64,000 nt of DNA from Sedimentibacter saalensis (GTDB lineage Bacteria; Bacillota; Clostridia; Tissierellales; Sedimentibacteraceae), in assembly GCF_007830175.1 (NCBI RefSeq), contig NZ_VLKH01000004.1, forward strand, positions 1 through 64,000, in the 5' to 3' direction. Numbering within the stretch: the first letter of the stretch is position 1; every line of letters starts with the position of its first letter. The notes under the pieces are model-generated. The model had not been told where the DNA came from and did not search any database. It saw only the letters and a program-made list of their open reading frames with translations. This document shows, in pieces, positions 53,141 through 62,409 of the stretch. The translations under genes and the position numbers were made by a program.

Positions 53141-55894
53141 TGTCCTCAAAAAAGCAACCTCGCACTTAAATTTAATATTACCACCAGCAACAACCTTAGG
53201 TACAGCACCCGTTGATTCATCAATGTCATAATACCTCTTAGCAGTTTCAGGAGGAGTCATAACATTTAGTGGTATGGGGCGATTAGGTTCCAGCCTGGTG
53301 CCAGACTCTGACTCTGAAGACGGATCATTAATAGTAGAAATAAAAATCTCATTTCCCGCCTCATCTCTTCCATCAGGTGATAAATCCTGGTTTAGAATCA
53401 AAACCATTTCTGTTTTTCCATCAGAATTTACAGCAGTTGATTCACAGGATAACACTCTTATTGAACTGGACGTTGTTGCGTTAGCATAAGTACTAAATTC
53501 TATGTCGTTCTCAGATGTACTTCCCATCTTCTTGTTAAATACAAACTTAATCTTATTCTTTACAACTAATTGAGCCTCTTCAATGTAAACATTCTCCGGC
53601 CCTATTCCTTCAACAATGTGAGAATCAACACTGCCATACAATCTTTTTCCTGCAAGATCCATGATTGGGGCTATCTTTACAAAAGGAGCGATACTATCAT
53701 TATTACACTCAAAATTCTTTACATAAATTTGTACTTTGCTTTCACTAACTTTGATGATTGTATCATAATTCCCTAAATCATTATAGGTATCGCCGCCGTC
53801 AATTGATACCTGATAATTTGACTTATCAAGCATTTGTGATTCATTCATAGGTTCAGAGTATATAATGAAAATTCTTCCCTTTTCAGCCACTGCATAACAA
53901 CTTTCATCACTCTGCTGACTATCTAGTACTATAGGATATGTATTGTCACCAGTTGTAAAAGCATGTTCATAATCAGATACATTTGCATTTCCGAAAATAT
54001 CCATGTAATTTTTGATCAATAACTGATATTCAGTATTATCATCTAATTTATAATTGTATTTAAGTTCAACTGATTTCATTGAATCATCCATCACAACTGA
54101 AAAAGGTACTTCTTCATTGTCTGAAAGTCTTTTAACTGAATAGCTATCTGGATTTTGTGCAACTTCTCTGTCAAGTTCTTCATCAAATTCAATCTTGATG
54201 CTTTCATTATTGTTCATAATGTAATGTCTGACAACGGGAGCAGCAGTATCATCCTCAACAGTGCAAGTCAGAACCTGATCTGGCACTTTTATACCGTAAG
54301 CATCAACTATCTTTTCACCTTCAATTCCGCTGTTCACCAGGTAGAGGTAAAGTGATCCGTTTTGCAATAAATTATTGAATGGAAATGTAATTTCATTTGC
54401 ATAGTCAGCAGATGTAGCTTCTGACTTATAGTCCTCATTGTTCTTTACTGAATGATACAACTTGATGTTTGAACCCTTAACAGGCTTCGAAAAACTAAGG
54501 ACTACCTTATTTCCTATTGCTGTCTTAACACTTACCACCGATACTGAATTGTCTTTAACGTAATTAAATGTATGTTCACCCTTAAATACTTTATATCCTG
54601 CATAATCCTGTATGGCATTGCCCTGAAGACCGGCATCATTAACCGTAACAGTGACAGGTCCTTCAATAAGCTTGGTTCCAAGCTCTAAATTTATCTCATC
54701 AAGATTTAGTTCAGCTTTTTGAACATAGTATGAATATGTTCCGCTTTTAACAGCAAAAAGATTATTACTTAATGTTGTTGTATTATTACCTTCGTATACC
54801 GGCTCTGAAAAAGTAATTTTTATATTTTTCTCACCTGTAGCCGTAATTTCTTTAACTGTAGGTAATATACCATCCTGTACTTGTATTTCAAATTCTTTAT
54901 CTGCATTTAATTTTTTCCCATTTGCAGCCATAATGTCCTTACTTATCATAACTTTTGCTGTGGATGAGTTTGTCAAGCAATCATCAACTGTACTATCAAG
55001 AGTTACGACAACAGTCTTCATGTCATCACTCAATTTGCAGCTGTAATCAGTTAGAATCTTTTCATCAATACCCTTATCTTTAACTGTGTAGTATGCCTCT
55101 TCTTGAGCTGAAGATTTATCCAATGGAAGATTGAACTTTATTTCCAGCTGTTTATTGTTTAATGTATTAACAGATACAACTCTTAATTCTTCCGAACCAC
55201 CGCCGCTTGTGCCGCTGTGAGCTATTAAACCAAGTTTTTCAGCCTTTGCCTTTAAATTATTATTGTCTCCAACGATATCAGCGATAACTGTTTTTCCACT
55301 GGCCTTTTCAGCCGTCAAAGCACCATACATTATGCCAACTGCTGCATCTCTGGTTAAATCACCGGTTATAGTTGCATCAATTTTGCTTCCTTTAGTTTCT
55401 GCAAGCTTAGCAACTGATTCTCTGAAATCCGGAACAGTATAACCCATTTGCCTGAGCATGAATGTAGCAAATCTGGCAGCTGTAACAGTATCCTTAGCAC
55501 CAACAAACAATTCGTCTTTATTGGCTGAACCGCTTAAAATTCCATTTGCTGTTGAATATGCTACTACATTTTTAGCATAATCTGATATACTTGCAGCATC
55601 ATCAAATTTAGCTAATGCTTCAGCTACTTGGTCAGCTGATAATTTATTAGCTGCCTCATTATAACCAAATAACTTCGCTAAAAATATTAATGAATCCTGT
55701 GTAGTCAAAGCATTTTCCAGTCCAACTTTAGGATCATTTGCATCCTGACCTGAGTATAGACCAAGATCCTTCAATGTTGCAGCTTTGTCAGCATTTGCAA
55801 CATTAGCTGAATCAGCTGCAAATACAGTAGTCATTGAAGTAAGCACTAATACTACTACTAGAACTGCTGCGGTTAATTTTCTTAAATTTCTCAT
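53126..55894 (-). CDS. S-layer protein with SLH domains and Ig-like repeats
   Basis: A 922-residue exported surface protein. Residues 1-26 form a signal peptide (AAVLVVVLVLTSMTTVFA). Residues about 35-225 hold SLH modules (AATLKDLGLYSG, YAKNVVAYSTANGILSG, RDAAVGIMYGAL) that anchor to wall polymer. Residues about 235-920 contain several bacterial Ig-like modules with repeated KITFSEPVYEG, VLSFSKPVKG, IKIEFDEELD and FVFNKKMG strands. The promoter is strong and the leader is about 120 bases. It is a candidate main S-layer subunit. Confidence 0.88.
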   Translation of the reverse strand: MRNLRKLTAAVLVVVLVLTSMTTVFAADSANVANADKAATLKDLGLYSGQDANDPKVGLENALTTQDSLIFLAKLFGYNEAANKLSADQVAEALAKFDDAASISDYAKNVVAYSTANGILSGSANKDELFVGAKDTVTAARFATFMLRQMGYTVPDFRESVAKLAETKGSKIDATITGDLTRDAAVGIMYGALTAEKASGKTVIADIVGDNNNLKAKAEKLGLIAHSGTSGGGSEELRVVSVNTLNNKQLEIKFNLPLDKSSAQEEAYYTVKDKGIDEKILTDYSCKLSDDMKTVVVTLDSTVDDCLTNSSTAKVMISKDIMAANGKKLNADKEFEIQVQDGILPTVKEITATGEKNIKITFSEPVYEGNNTTTLSNNLFAVKSGTYSYYVQKAELNLDEINLELGTKLIEGPVTVTVNDAGLQGNAIQDYAGYKVFKGEHTFNYVKDNSVSVVSVKTAIGNKVVLSFSKPVKGSNIKLYHSVKNNEDYKSEATSADYANEITFPFNNLLQNGSLYLYLVNSGIEGEKIVDAYGIKVPDQVLTCTVEDDTAAPVVRHYIMNNNESIKIEFDEELDREVAQNPDSYSVKRLSDNEEVPFSVVMDDSMKSVELKYNYKLDDNTEYQLLIKNYMDIFGNANVSDYEHAFTTGDNTYPIVLDSQQSDESCYAVAEKGRIFIIYSEPMNESQMLDKSNYQVSIDGGDTYNDLGNYDTIIKVSESKVQIYVKNFECNNDSIAPFVKIAPIMDLAGKRLYGSVDSHIVEGIGPENVYIEEAQLVVKNKIKFVFNKKMGSTSENDIEFSTYANATTSSSIRVLSCESTAVNSDGKTEMVLILNQDLSPDGRDEAGNEIFISTINDPSSESESGTRLEPNRPIPLNVMTPPETAKRYYDIDESTGAVPKVVAGGNIKFKCEVAFLRTKKAS

Positions 55895-56014
55895 GTTCTT
55901 AAATTCTCCTTGACTATTTTATTAGTTTTAGATTTGTTAAGGCTAGCTTTTGCATATTTTGAAGATGTTACACCAATATAATATAGTAAATCACACAATG
56001 ATATCGTTTTCTAT

Positions 56015-56043
56015 ACTATATCACTAATTGTTTCTATGTACAA
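56015..56043 (-). promoter_or_regulatory. Promoter of the S-layer gene
   Basis: On the minus strand: TTGTAC, a 17-bp spacer, TATAGT. The leader to the ATG is about 115 bases. The rest of the 389-bp gap to the EAL/HDOD gene is AT-rich without other clear signals. Confidence 0.55.
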
Positions 56044-56283
56044 TATTTTTATTATAATAGATTCTTCGGCACTTTAATTTCGAGGTAAAAACAAATAAAG
56101 ATTTTCTCAAAAATAGATTAAATATTTAAGCATTAGCAATTACAGCTAAATGCTTGATATTTCATATGAAAATTTTGTATTAAATTGGAAAAAGTTGTGT
56201 TATAATAAAATAAATAGTTTCCTAAACGCAATATTTTCTTATATGTTGAAAATAAATACTTTAAAGATTGGAAGGATTTATTA

Positions 56284-57492
56284 ATGGATGTATATGTAGC
56301 TCGTCAGCCCATATTTGATAGCAATATGAATGTAATTGGATATGAATTACTATATCGCGGAAGTATAAACAATTTTACTGAACGAACTGATGATAATAAG
56401 ATAACAGCTGAGCTAATCAGTAATGCCTTTTTAACTATGGATATTCACGAACTAACAGATGAAACAAAGGCCTTTATAAATTTTTCCGAAAAACTTCTCA
56501 TAGAGGAAATACCTTTGTTATTACCTGCTGACTCAGTAGTTGTGGAAGTATTGGAAAATGTTGAAATTAACGAAAATGTAATCCACGCATGCAAAAAATT
56601 GCGAGAAAAAGGTTATACAATAGCTCTTGGTGATTTTGTCATCAGCAAAGAATCCTACTTACCTCTCATGGAAATTGCGCATATTGTTAAAATAGAATTT
56701 TCCGCTGTAAATTACTTAAAACAACGTCAATTAATAAAACAATACAAGAATAAAATCAAGTTTATAGCAGATAAGGTTGAAACAAGGGAAGAATACCAAT
56801 TAGCTGTTGATATGGGATACGATTATTTCCAAGGTTATTTTTTCAGCAAGCCTGTGATTATTAAAGGTAAAGAAATAGACAGCTTAAATATAAACTTGAT
56901 TAAAATTATGAGTTTATTAAACAATAATGAACCGGATTACCAGCAAATTACTGAGATTATTGAATCGGATTTAGGCTTATCTTATAGATTGTTAAAACTA
57001 GCCAATTCTGCTTTCTTTGGATCAAGAAATAAGATACTGTCTATAAAACAAGCATTAGTTCAATTAGGCATACTTGAAATCAGAAAATGGATTTATGTAA
57101 TGATGCTCAAGGATATACAAATTATAGAAAATAAAGAACTGATAAAAACCTGTTTTATTAGAGCAAAATTCATGGAGCTGCTGGCAACAGAAACAGGAAT
57201 GGATGATAAGAGATTGGAATATTTTATGACTGGAATGTTTTCCTCCATTGATGTTTTGTTAAACAAAGACATGAATATAATTGTAGATGAAATAAGCTTG
57301 ACCGATGATGTCAAAGATGCATTGCTTGGTGCAGACAATGAAATAAGAAATGTGCTTGACATGGTTATTAACTTTGAATTATTAAAATGGAAAAGTTTTG
57401 GGGTTAATAAAAAAGCTTTAGGAATAACTCAGGAAAAATTCATGAGTTTGTATACAAAAGCACTTATGTGGGTAAGGAAGCTAAGTTATTAA
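56284..57492 (+). CDS. EAL-HDOD signalling protein (YuxH-like)
   Basis: A 402-residue protein with an N-terminal EAL-like domain (about 1-190) and a C-terminal HDOD domain (about 195-395; SDLGLSYRLLKLANSAFFG). The EAL signature reads YELLYRG and the catalytic acidic residues are largely absent (VLENV, LGDFVIS). It is probably a non-catalytic c-di-GMP-related regulator. GGAAGG precedes the ATG. It diverges from the S-layer gene and ends in a hairpin terminator. Confidence 0.88.
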   Translation: MDVYVARQPIFDSNMNVIGYELLYRGSINNFTERTDDNKITAELISNAFLTMDIHELTDETKAFINFSEKLLIEEIPLLLPADSVVVEVLENVEINENVIHACKKLREKGYTIALGDFVISKESYLPLMEIAHIVKIEFSAVNYLKQRQLIKQYKNKIKFIADKVETREEYQLAVDMGYDYFQGYFFSKPVIIKGKEIDSLNINLIKIMSLLNNNEPDYQQITEIIESDLGLSYRLLKLANSAFFGSRNKILSIKQALVQLGILEIRKWIYVMMLKDIQIIENKELIKTCFIRAKFMELLATETGMDDKRLEYFMTGMFSSIDVLLNKDMNIIVDEISLTDDVKDALLGADNEIRNVLDMVINFELLKWKSFGVNKKALGITQEKFMSLYTKALMWVRKLSY

Positions 57493-57509
57493 AAGCCAAC
57501 GCAATTTTA

Positions 57510-57553
57510 CAAGGGTAGAACCTAAAAATAGGATCTTCCCTTGTTTTATTTTA
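57510..57553 (+). terminator. Terminator of the EAL-HDOD gene
   Basis: An interrupted stem CAAGGG...CCT/AGG...CCCTTG is followed by TTTTATTTT. The remaining gap to 57921 shows one GGTTTTGT/ACAAAACC hairpin (about 57771-57792) and nothing recognisable. Confidence 0.75.
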
Positions 57554-57921
57554 TATCTTGCCCCAAAACACACCTTCTGAAATTTACAAATCCGGTCGTA
57601 TAATAACACCTTCAGGACCATTTAATATTCAATAAAATTATGATTAAGTTGTATTAAAATGGGTACATATGTTTTGGAAAATATTTCATGTATATTGTAC
57701 GCTTTAAGTTTGCATGAATACGCCAATTATGTTTTGATTAACTATAATTATTGTAGAGTTATCAACTTGAAGGTTTTGTAGAAACAAAACCAGGCATGAT
57801 AGGCATGTATATAAAAAGTACATTCATGAACGTCTTGATTATGGTTCATGAGTATCCAGGTTTTTCAAATTTGTTGAATTGTAAATGTATGCAACAGGTT
57901 TAAAAAGGAGGTTGAAAAATA

Positions 57922-58317
57922 ATGTCTAATTTAGAACAGACAATCTTAAAAGGATACAAAGATGCAATTGATGCTTTTAATGATGGAAATGTAAAAGGGC
58001 TCGTTTCTCATTACGCAGATGATATAGTTGAGGTAGATTACTCAGGAGTTGTGTGTAACGGAAAGGCTGAGCTCGAAGAATCTTTTAATGAAGTTTTCAA
58101 ACAAATGCCTGGCATTTCAATGAAATTTGAAAATGAAAACATTAGTATCAGAATGCTGACTCCTGAACTTTCTGTTATTCGTGTGCCCATTGAATTGGTT
58201 TTGCCTGGGGGTAACCCTGTTTTAAAAGGCAATCACATTTTGATAAATAAAAAGGCTGGCGAACGTTGGCTCGCAATTGAGTCACACATGAAACTATATC
58301 CGCCACCAATGGAATAA
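57922..58317 (+). CDS. SnoaL/NTF2-fold small protein
   Basis: A 131-residue single-domain protein with the NTF2-like pattern (DAFNDGNVKGLVSHYADDIVEVDYSGVVCNGKAELEESF, then ERWLAIESH). Such proteins are small enzymes or binding modules; the substrate is unknown. GGAGG precedes the ATG. It is monocistronic, with a terminator hairpin at 58391-58440. Confidence 0.8.
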   Translation: MSNLEQTILKGYKDAIDAFNDGNVKGLVSHYADDIVEVDYSGVVCNGKAELEESFNEVFKQMPGISMKFENENISIRMLTPELSVIRVPIELVLPGGNPVLKGNHILINKKAGERWLAIESHMKLYPPPME

Positions 58318-58390
58318 GATGGATAAAAAATAATAAGGTGGCCAGTAGTATGCTAATTGGCGAACTTTTTCCAACAGCATTTGAGATTAA

Positions 58391-58440
58391 ACAAAAATCC
58401 ATGCTGTGTGACAAAATCCACAACATGGATTTTTGTTTTT
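58391..58440 (+). terminator. Terminator after the NTF2-fold gene
   Basis: A perfect 13-bp stem (ACAAAAATCCATG / CATGGATTTTTGT) has a 20-base loop and is followed by TTTT. Confidence 0.8.
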
Positions 58441-58551
58441 CAGAATCTTATTCTTGACCTTCTAATTCTCCTCCATCAGACCTTTTTCCTGCTCACTTTT
58501 TAAAAGTACACTTTTTTATTAATTACATAATATAGTGCAGGAGGGATGTAA

Positions 58552-59235
58552 ATGAAAAAACCATGTTGCACTGCAATCGTTGAAATGAATGAATTCAAAA
58601 GAAACTTTAGATATAACAACAGTGTAATTCTAACACTTAATATTAAATATCCATTGATAAATATACCACATAACAAGTCAGCTGAAGATAATATTAACAA
58701 CATGATAAACATGCAGATTAGAGAATATTATAATTATGTTTCAAGAAAACTGTACAACAATGCAATTGAATACTATCGTGATTCTCAAACTAACAATTTC
58801 CCATTTCATGTGAATGAAGCAATTATGGAATACAACATAACATACAATGATAACTGCTTCTTAAGCCTTTATAAAGATAAATATGAATTTACAGGCGGGG
58901 CCCACGGCAGCACAATCAGAAGCTCTGATACCTGGGAAACATGCCAGGGGACATATATTCCAATGTATTGCTATTTTTACAGCGGTACAAATTACATGAA
59001 TTTATTGATAAATGAAATAACAAAACAAGCAGAACAAAATTTAAATCAAAATCCAGGCATTTACTTTGAAGATTATAAAAATTTAATAATACAGAATTTC
59101 AACCCAGACAGCTACTTTTTAACTCCCTATGGCATGAACATATATTATCAACAATATGACATAGCGCCATATTCCACAGGCATTGTAGAATTTACAATAC
59201 CATATGAGATTATTGGCTGGTATCCGTCTTGTTAA
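58552..59235 (+). CDS. DUF4163/DUF3298-domain protein
   Basis: A 227-residue protein with an N-terminal DUF4163-like part and a DUF3298 part. The signature EFTGGAHGSTIRSS is present and the C-terminal region (YFLTPYGMNIYYQQYDIAPYS) is typical. Relatives occur as extracytoplasmic parts of anti-sigma factors and deacetylases, but no signal peptide is seen here. AGGAGG precedes the ATG. The function is unknown. Confidence 0.8.
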   Translation: MKKPCCTAIVEMNEFKRNFRYNNSVILTLNIKYPLINIPHNKSAEDNINNMINMQIREYYNYVSRKLYNNAIEYYRDSQTNNFPFHVNEAIMEYNITYNDNCFLSLYKDKYEFTGGAHGSTIRSSDTWETCQGTYIPMYCYFYSGTNYMNLLINEITKQAEQNLNQNPGIYFEDYKNLIIQNFNPDSYFLTPYGMNIYYQQYDIAPYSTGIVEFTIPYEIIGWYPSC

Positions 59236-59264
59236 ATGAATGGCTCAAAATGAAAATTTGCATA

Positions 59265-59303
59265 ACAAAAAACAGAGCATTTTTGCAAAGGCTCTGTTTT
59301 TAT
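59265..59303. terminator. Terminator between convergent genes
   Basis: AAAAACAGAGC, a 12-base loop, then GCTCTGTTTTT. Confidence 0.85.
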
Positions 59304-59324
59304 CACTATAAATTGATGATACGG

Positions 59325-59627
59325 TTACTCCAGTGTTTCAATCAAAAAGCTCACAGGACGGAAGCCATCATTACAAGATATCATTGCTGATTTTTTATTC
59401 TTCATCCAACCTTCGTAGATGTCTTCTCCGCCGTGGGCTAGTGTCATCACAAACGCAGACATGCTTTCCCATGCGCTGTCGCACAATCCTTCAGGCTTTT
59501 GCCAACCATTAGCAACAAAAACTTGCCCAATCTCCATATCGCAGGCGTGAAGCAAAGGATTTTCATATTTGTCTATCAAATCTTGATAAATTGTTTGTTT
59601 CATCACTGTTATTTTCACATTTTTCAT
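59325..59627 (-). CDS. TIGR04076-type small protein
   Basis: A 100-residue protein with four cysteines, matching my recollection of the TIGR04076 family (CDMEIGQVFVANGWQKPEGLC and ISCNDGFRPVSFLIE). Function is unknown; conserved cysteines suggest metal or cluster binding. AGGAG precedes the ATG. Confidence 0.65.
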   Translation of the reverse strand: MKNVKITVMKQTIYQDLIDKYENPLLHACDMEIGQVFVANGWQKPEGLCDSAWESMSAFVMTLAHGGEDIYEGWMKNKKSAMISCNDGFRPVSFLIETLE

Positions 59628-59687
59628 ATCTATTTCTCCTAACCCTCTCGCAGCGCAATAAAAAATCCAACGCTGCAGTAAACTATT

Positions 59688-60083
59688 TCATATGGAATTC
59701 AAATCTTCAATATATGGTTTAATATCTAAAACTGGAGTACCATCCAGCATATCTACACCAAGAAATTCCAATTTGCTATTTTCAATATTAATTATCTTCA
59801 CGACAGACATTCCTATGCCATTAGGCCTATGTGGCGATCTTGTTGAATAAATACCGGCATTATTGCGTTTTTTAGAAATCAAATGTTGATACTCTGATTT
59901 GTGAAAATAAAACAAAACAACTATATATGACCCTATTTCAATATCCTTTATTCCATCCTTAAATTCATCCAATATTTCTATCGTGCCTTTTTCTTTCATA
60001 TTATTAATAGATTGTCTTGGTATATCAGAATCATCATTGTAATCAGTCCTGATATACCCAATTGGTTTCATATTAATTTCCAT
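59688..60083 (-). CDS. TsaA/TrmO-type tRNA methyltransferase
   Basis: A 131-residue TsaA-fold protein. MKPIGYIRTDYN starts the domain, and STRSPHRPNGIGMSVVKI is its signature. The family N6-methylates t6A37 in tRNA-Thr. Bacterial TrmO is often longer, and this is the minimal domain. The ATG at 60083 is preferred over an upstream GTG at 60098. Confidence 0.85.
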   Translation of the reverse strand: MEINMKPIGYIRTDYNDDSDIPRQSINNMKEKGTIEILDEFKDGIKDIEIGSYIVVLFYFHKSEYQHLISKKRNNAGIYSTRSPHRPNGIGMSVVKIINIENSKLEFLGVDMLDGTPVLDIKPYIEDLNSI

Positions 60084-60146
60084 TTTATTATTATCCACCC
60101 TTCTCCAAATAATGCTGATAATTTTATTGTAAAACTTATTTAAATC

Positions 60147-60755
60147 TTACGCTTTTGGCGTACAAATATACCAGGTTGCCCTTACGCCCACGTATACAGT
60201 CTTAACATCAGAAAAACACTCTCTCATTTCTGATTCAGCATTTTTTATGAAATTGAAATAGTCTCCGCCTTCTAACCATTCAATGATTGTGGTCGGGAGA
60301 GATCTTTTTTCATTATAATCATAGATTATTACTTTAGATTTTGTTACCCTGCTCATTTCGGCATACATCAATTTTCTCTCTTCCTGCCCCATGCCATGAG
60401 CCACATAAGAAGCAATTGAAGCCTCAAATAATTTATCCTCAAAAGGCAATCTCTCAAGAATATTAGCCTTGGCAAAGCTAACCGTTTTATTTTCAGGCTT
60501 TTCTCTTGCAATATTCAGCATTTTTTCAGCAGGATCAACGCCTGTCACCTTTAGCCCCATATCATTTAAAACTGAACACAAGGCACCCGTCCCGCATCCC
60601 ACATCCAGAATCGTCTTGAATTCTCTAATATCAAGCTCCTTTTTAACAATTTCTATTACATCTTTAAACCGTTTTTTTTGAATTTTATAAAACAATCCAT
60701 ATATATGTGATATGGAATTGAACAGAAGCACACTATCTCTTTTCTTTTTACCCAA
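60147..60755 (-). CDS. Class I SAM-dependent methyltransferase
   Basis: A 202-residue Rossmann methyltransferase with motif I ILDVGCGTGALCSVL and motif II VTGVDPAEKML. The start is TTG with AGGTGG nine bases upstream. The substrate is not evident. Confidence 0.85.
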   Translation of the reverse strand: MGKKKRDSVLLFNSISHIYGLFYKIQKKRFKDVIEIVKKELDIREFKTILDVGCGTGALCSVLNDMGLKVTGVDPAEKMLNIAREKPENKTVSFAKANILERLPFEDKLFEASIASYVAHGMGQEERKLMYAEMSRVTKSKVIIYDYNEKRSLPTTIIEWLEGGDYFNFIKNAESEMRECFSDVKTVYVGVRATWYICTPKA

Positions 60756-60923
60756 TAACGACCGCCACCTTTCCTTTTAAAACATTTAAATTTATAAAGA
60801 ATATCAGTTTGATAATAAAATCTGCTTAACAACCCTTAAATTACTAAACAAAAAACTTGAAACATAAATTTTACTTACTATATTCTAATATAAATTTCTC
60901 AATTATATCTTTTTGTGAAGAAG

Positions 60924-61586
60924 CTATTTCCTTGAGATTACCACAAATGCACTTATAGTGTGCTTCTCCCCATAATTATCATAAAAGTGATAATCTACTG
61001 GTGTTATCTCAATATGAGAAAAATTCGAATATAATTCTTTTAATTCTTCAATTGTTGAATAATGGTGTGGAATGTTTTCTTCACCTTCAACATTATTAAT
61101 AAAAGTATTTTTTTCTATCTCTCTACCTTTACCATAGTTTTCATCATATATTGAAACATAATCAATAACTACTATTCCATTAGGTTTTAACACTCTGTAT
61201 ATTTCATTAATATTTTTACGAGAGTCATCCAATGTTCCATGTCCTGTTGTCCATACACATAAGACTCCATCAAATGTATTATTATCATATAATATATCTC
61301 TCATATCATGTTGCATAAACTCAATATTACTCAAATTCAGTTTTTCAGCCTTTGATTTAGTTATTTCTAATCCAGTTTCAGAAATATCAGTTGCATATAC
61401 TTTGAAGCCCTGTTCTGCAAGGTATATTGAATGCCTTCCTGTACCACAGCCTAAATCCATTACACTTTTACTGCCATTTCTCTTAAAAATATCTGTCGCT
61501 ACTTTAACCGTTGGCAGTATATCAAATTGAACTTCTCCTTGGTCTTTATATATTTTATCCCATTCTTGCTCCCATTTAATATTCAT
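60924..61586 (-). CDS. Class I SAM-dependent methyltransferase
   Basis: A 220-residue methyltransferase with motif I VMDLGCGTGRHSIYLAEQG, VYATDIS and FDGVLCVWTTGHG. It resembles the group near tellurite-resistance TehB-like enzymes, but the substrate is open. AGGGGG precedes the ATG. It is not closely related to the neighbouring methyltransferase. Confidence 0.85.
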   Translation of the reverse strand: MNIKWEQEWDKIYKDQGEVQFDILPTVKVATDIFKRNGSKSVMDLGCGTGRHSIYLAEQGFKVYATDISETGLEITKSKAEKLNLSNIEFMQHDMRDILYDNNTFDGVLCVWTTGHGTLDDSRKNINEIYRVLKPNGIVVIDYVSIYDENYGKGREIEKNTFINNVEGEENIPHHYSTIEELKELYSNFSHIEITPVDYHFYDNYGEKHTISAFVVISRK

Positions 61587-61677
61587 TAGTCCCCCTAATA
61601 ATTTGTATTATTTTACGTCTACATAACAATATAAGAACATTTATATATAACTGAAAAATGAATATGTTAATTTTCAG

Positions 61678-62361
61678 TTATAAAAACAAGTCAGTCAATT
61701 CTGAAAAATGCAAAATATGATAATCAGAACCTTCCATAATTTTATTTCTTTTATTTGGTTCTTTAATATCCAAATGTTCAGTAAATACAGTTTTCATACC
61801 TACTTTCCTTGCTCCTAACAATTCATCTGAGCCTCCATCACCTACAAAAACACTTTTTTCAGGATTAACATTCATCCTCTGGATAGCAATATTGTAGATA
61901 TCAGAATTAGGTTTCAAACACTTTACTTCATACGAAAATACAGCATCATTAAATAAATTATATAATGGCGATTCAGGCCAATACATTGCATCAATAACAT
62001 CAGCATTGCTGATTAGACCTATCTTTATTCCATTATCGCGCAATTTTTGAATTGTTTCGACTATTTCAAATTCTACATTAATAAGTGCGTTTTTCATTCT
62101 TTCTTTTCTAAAAGCTAACAATTTCTTTTTCTGCATTTCACTTACCGAAAATGGCATGCTATCAACAATTTCATCGATAATTTCTTCTGGACTATTCACA
62201 ATGCCAATTGCTCTTCTTTTATATATCATTTCATATTTTGCATATAATTCCCATTCCTCAATAGATAATCCTAGTACATCATTTTCATTCTGTTGTAAAT
62301 GATATTTAGGTATAATTAAAGTAAAAAACAAATCAAAGAATATAGCTTCAATGTTCTGCAT
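61678..62361 (-). CDS. HAD-family hydrolase
   Basis: A 227-residue haloacid-dehalogenase phosphatase. Motif I is FFDLFFTLI, motif II ISNAD, motif III lysine is in KCLKPNSDIYNIA, and motif IV is FVGDGGSDELLGA. A helical cap lies between motifs I and II. In motif I the usual second aspartate (DxD) is replaced (DLF), which is more like phosphonatase/dehalogenase-type members. The substrate is unknown. Confidence 0.87.
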   Translation of the reverse strand: MQNIEAIFFDLFFTLIIPKYHLQQNENDVLGLSIEEWELYAKYEMIYKRRAIGIVNSPEEIIDEIVDSMPFSVSEMQKKKLLAFRKERMKNALINVEFEIVETIQKLRDNGIKIGLISNADVIDAMYWPESPLYNLFNDAVFSYEVKCLKPNSDIYNIAIQRMNVNPEKSVFVGDGGSDELLGARKVGMKTVFTEHLDIKEPNKRNKIMEGSDYHILHFSELTDLFL

Positions 62362-62409
62362 GCTAATATTTCTCCCATCACCTTATATAAAGAATTTAGT
62401 ATTAGAAAA

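Noticed and set aside
57553..57921. c-di-GMP riboswitch between the EAL-HDOD and NTF2-like genes
   Set aside because: The gap is AT-rich with one simple hairpin and lacks the conserved GEMM core elements.
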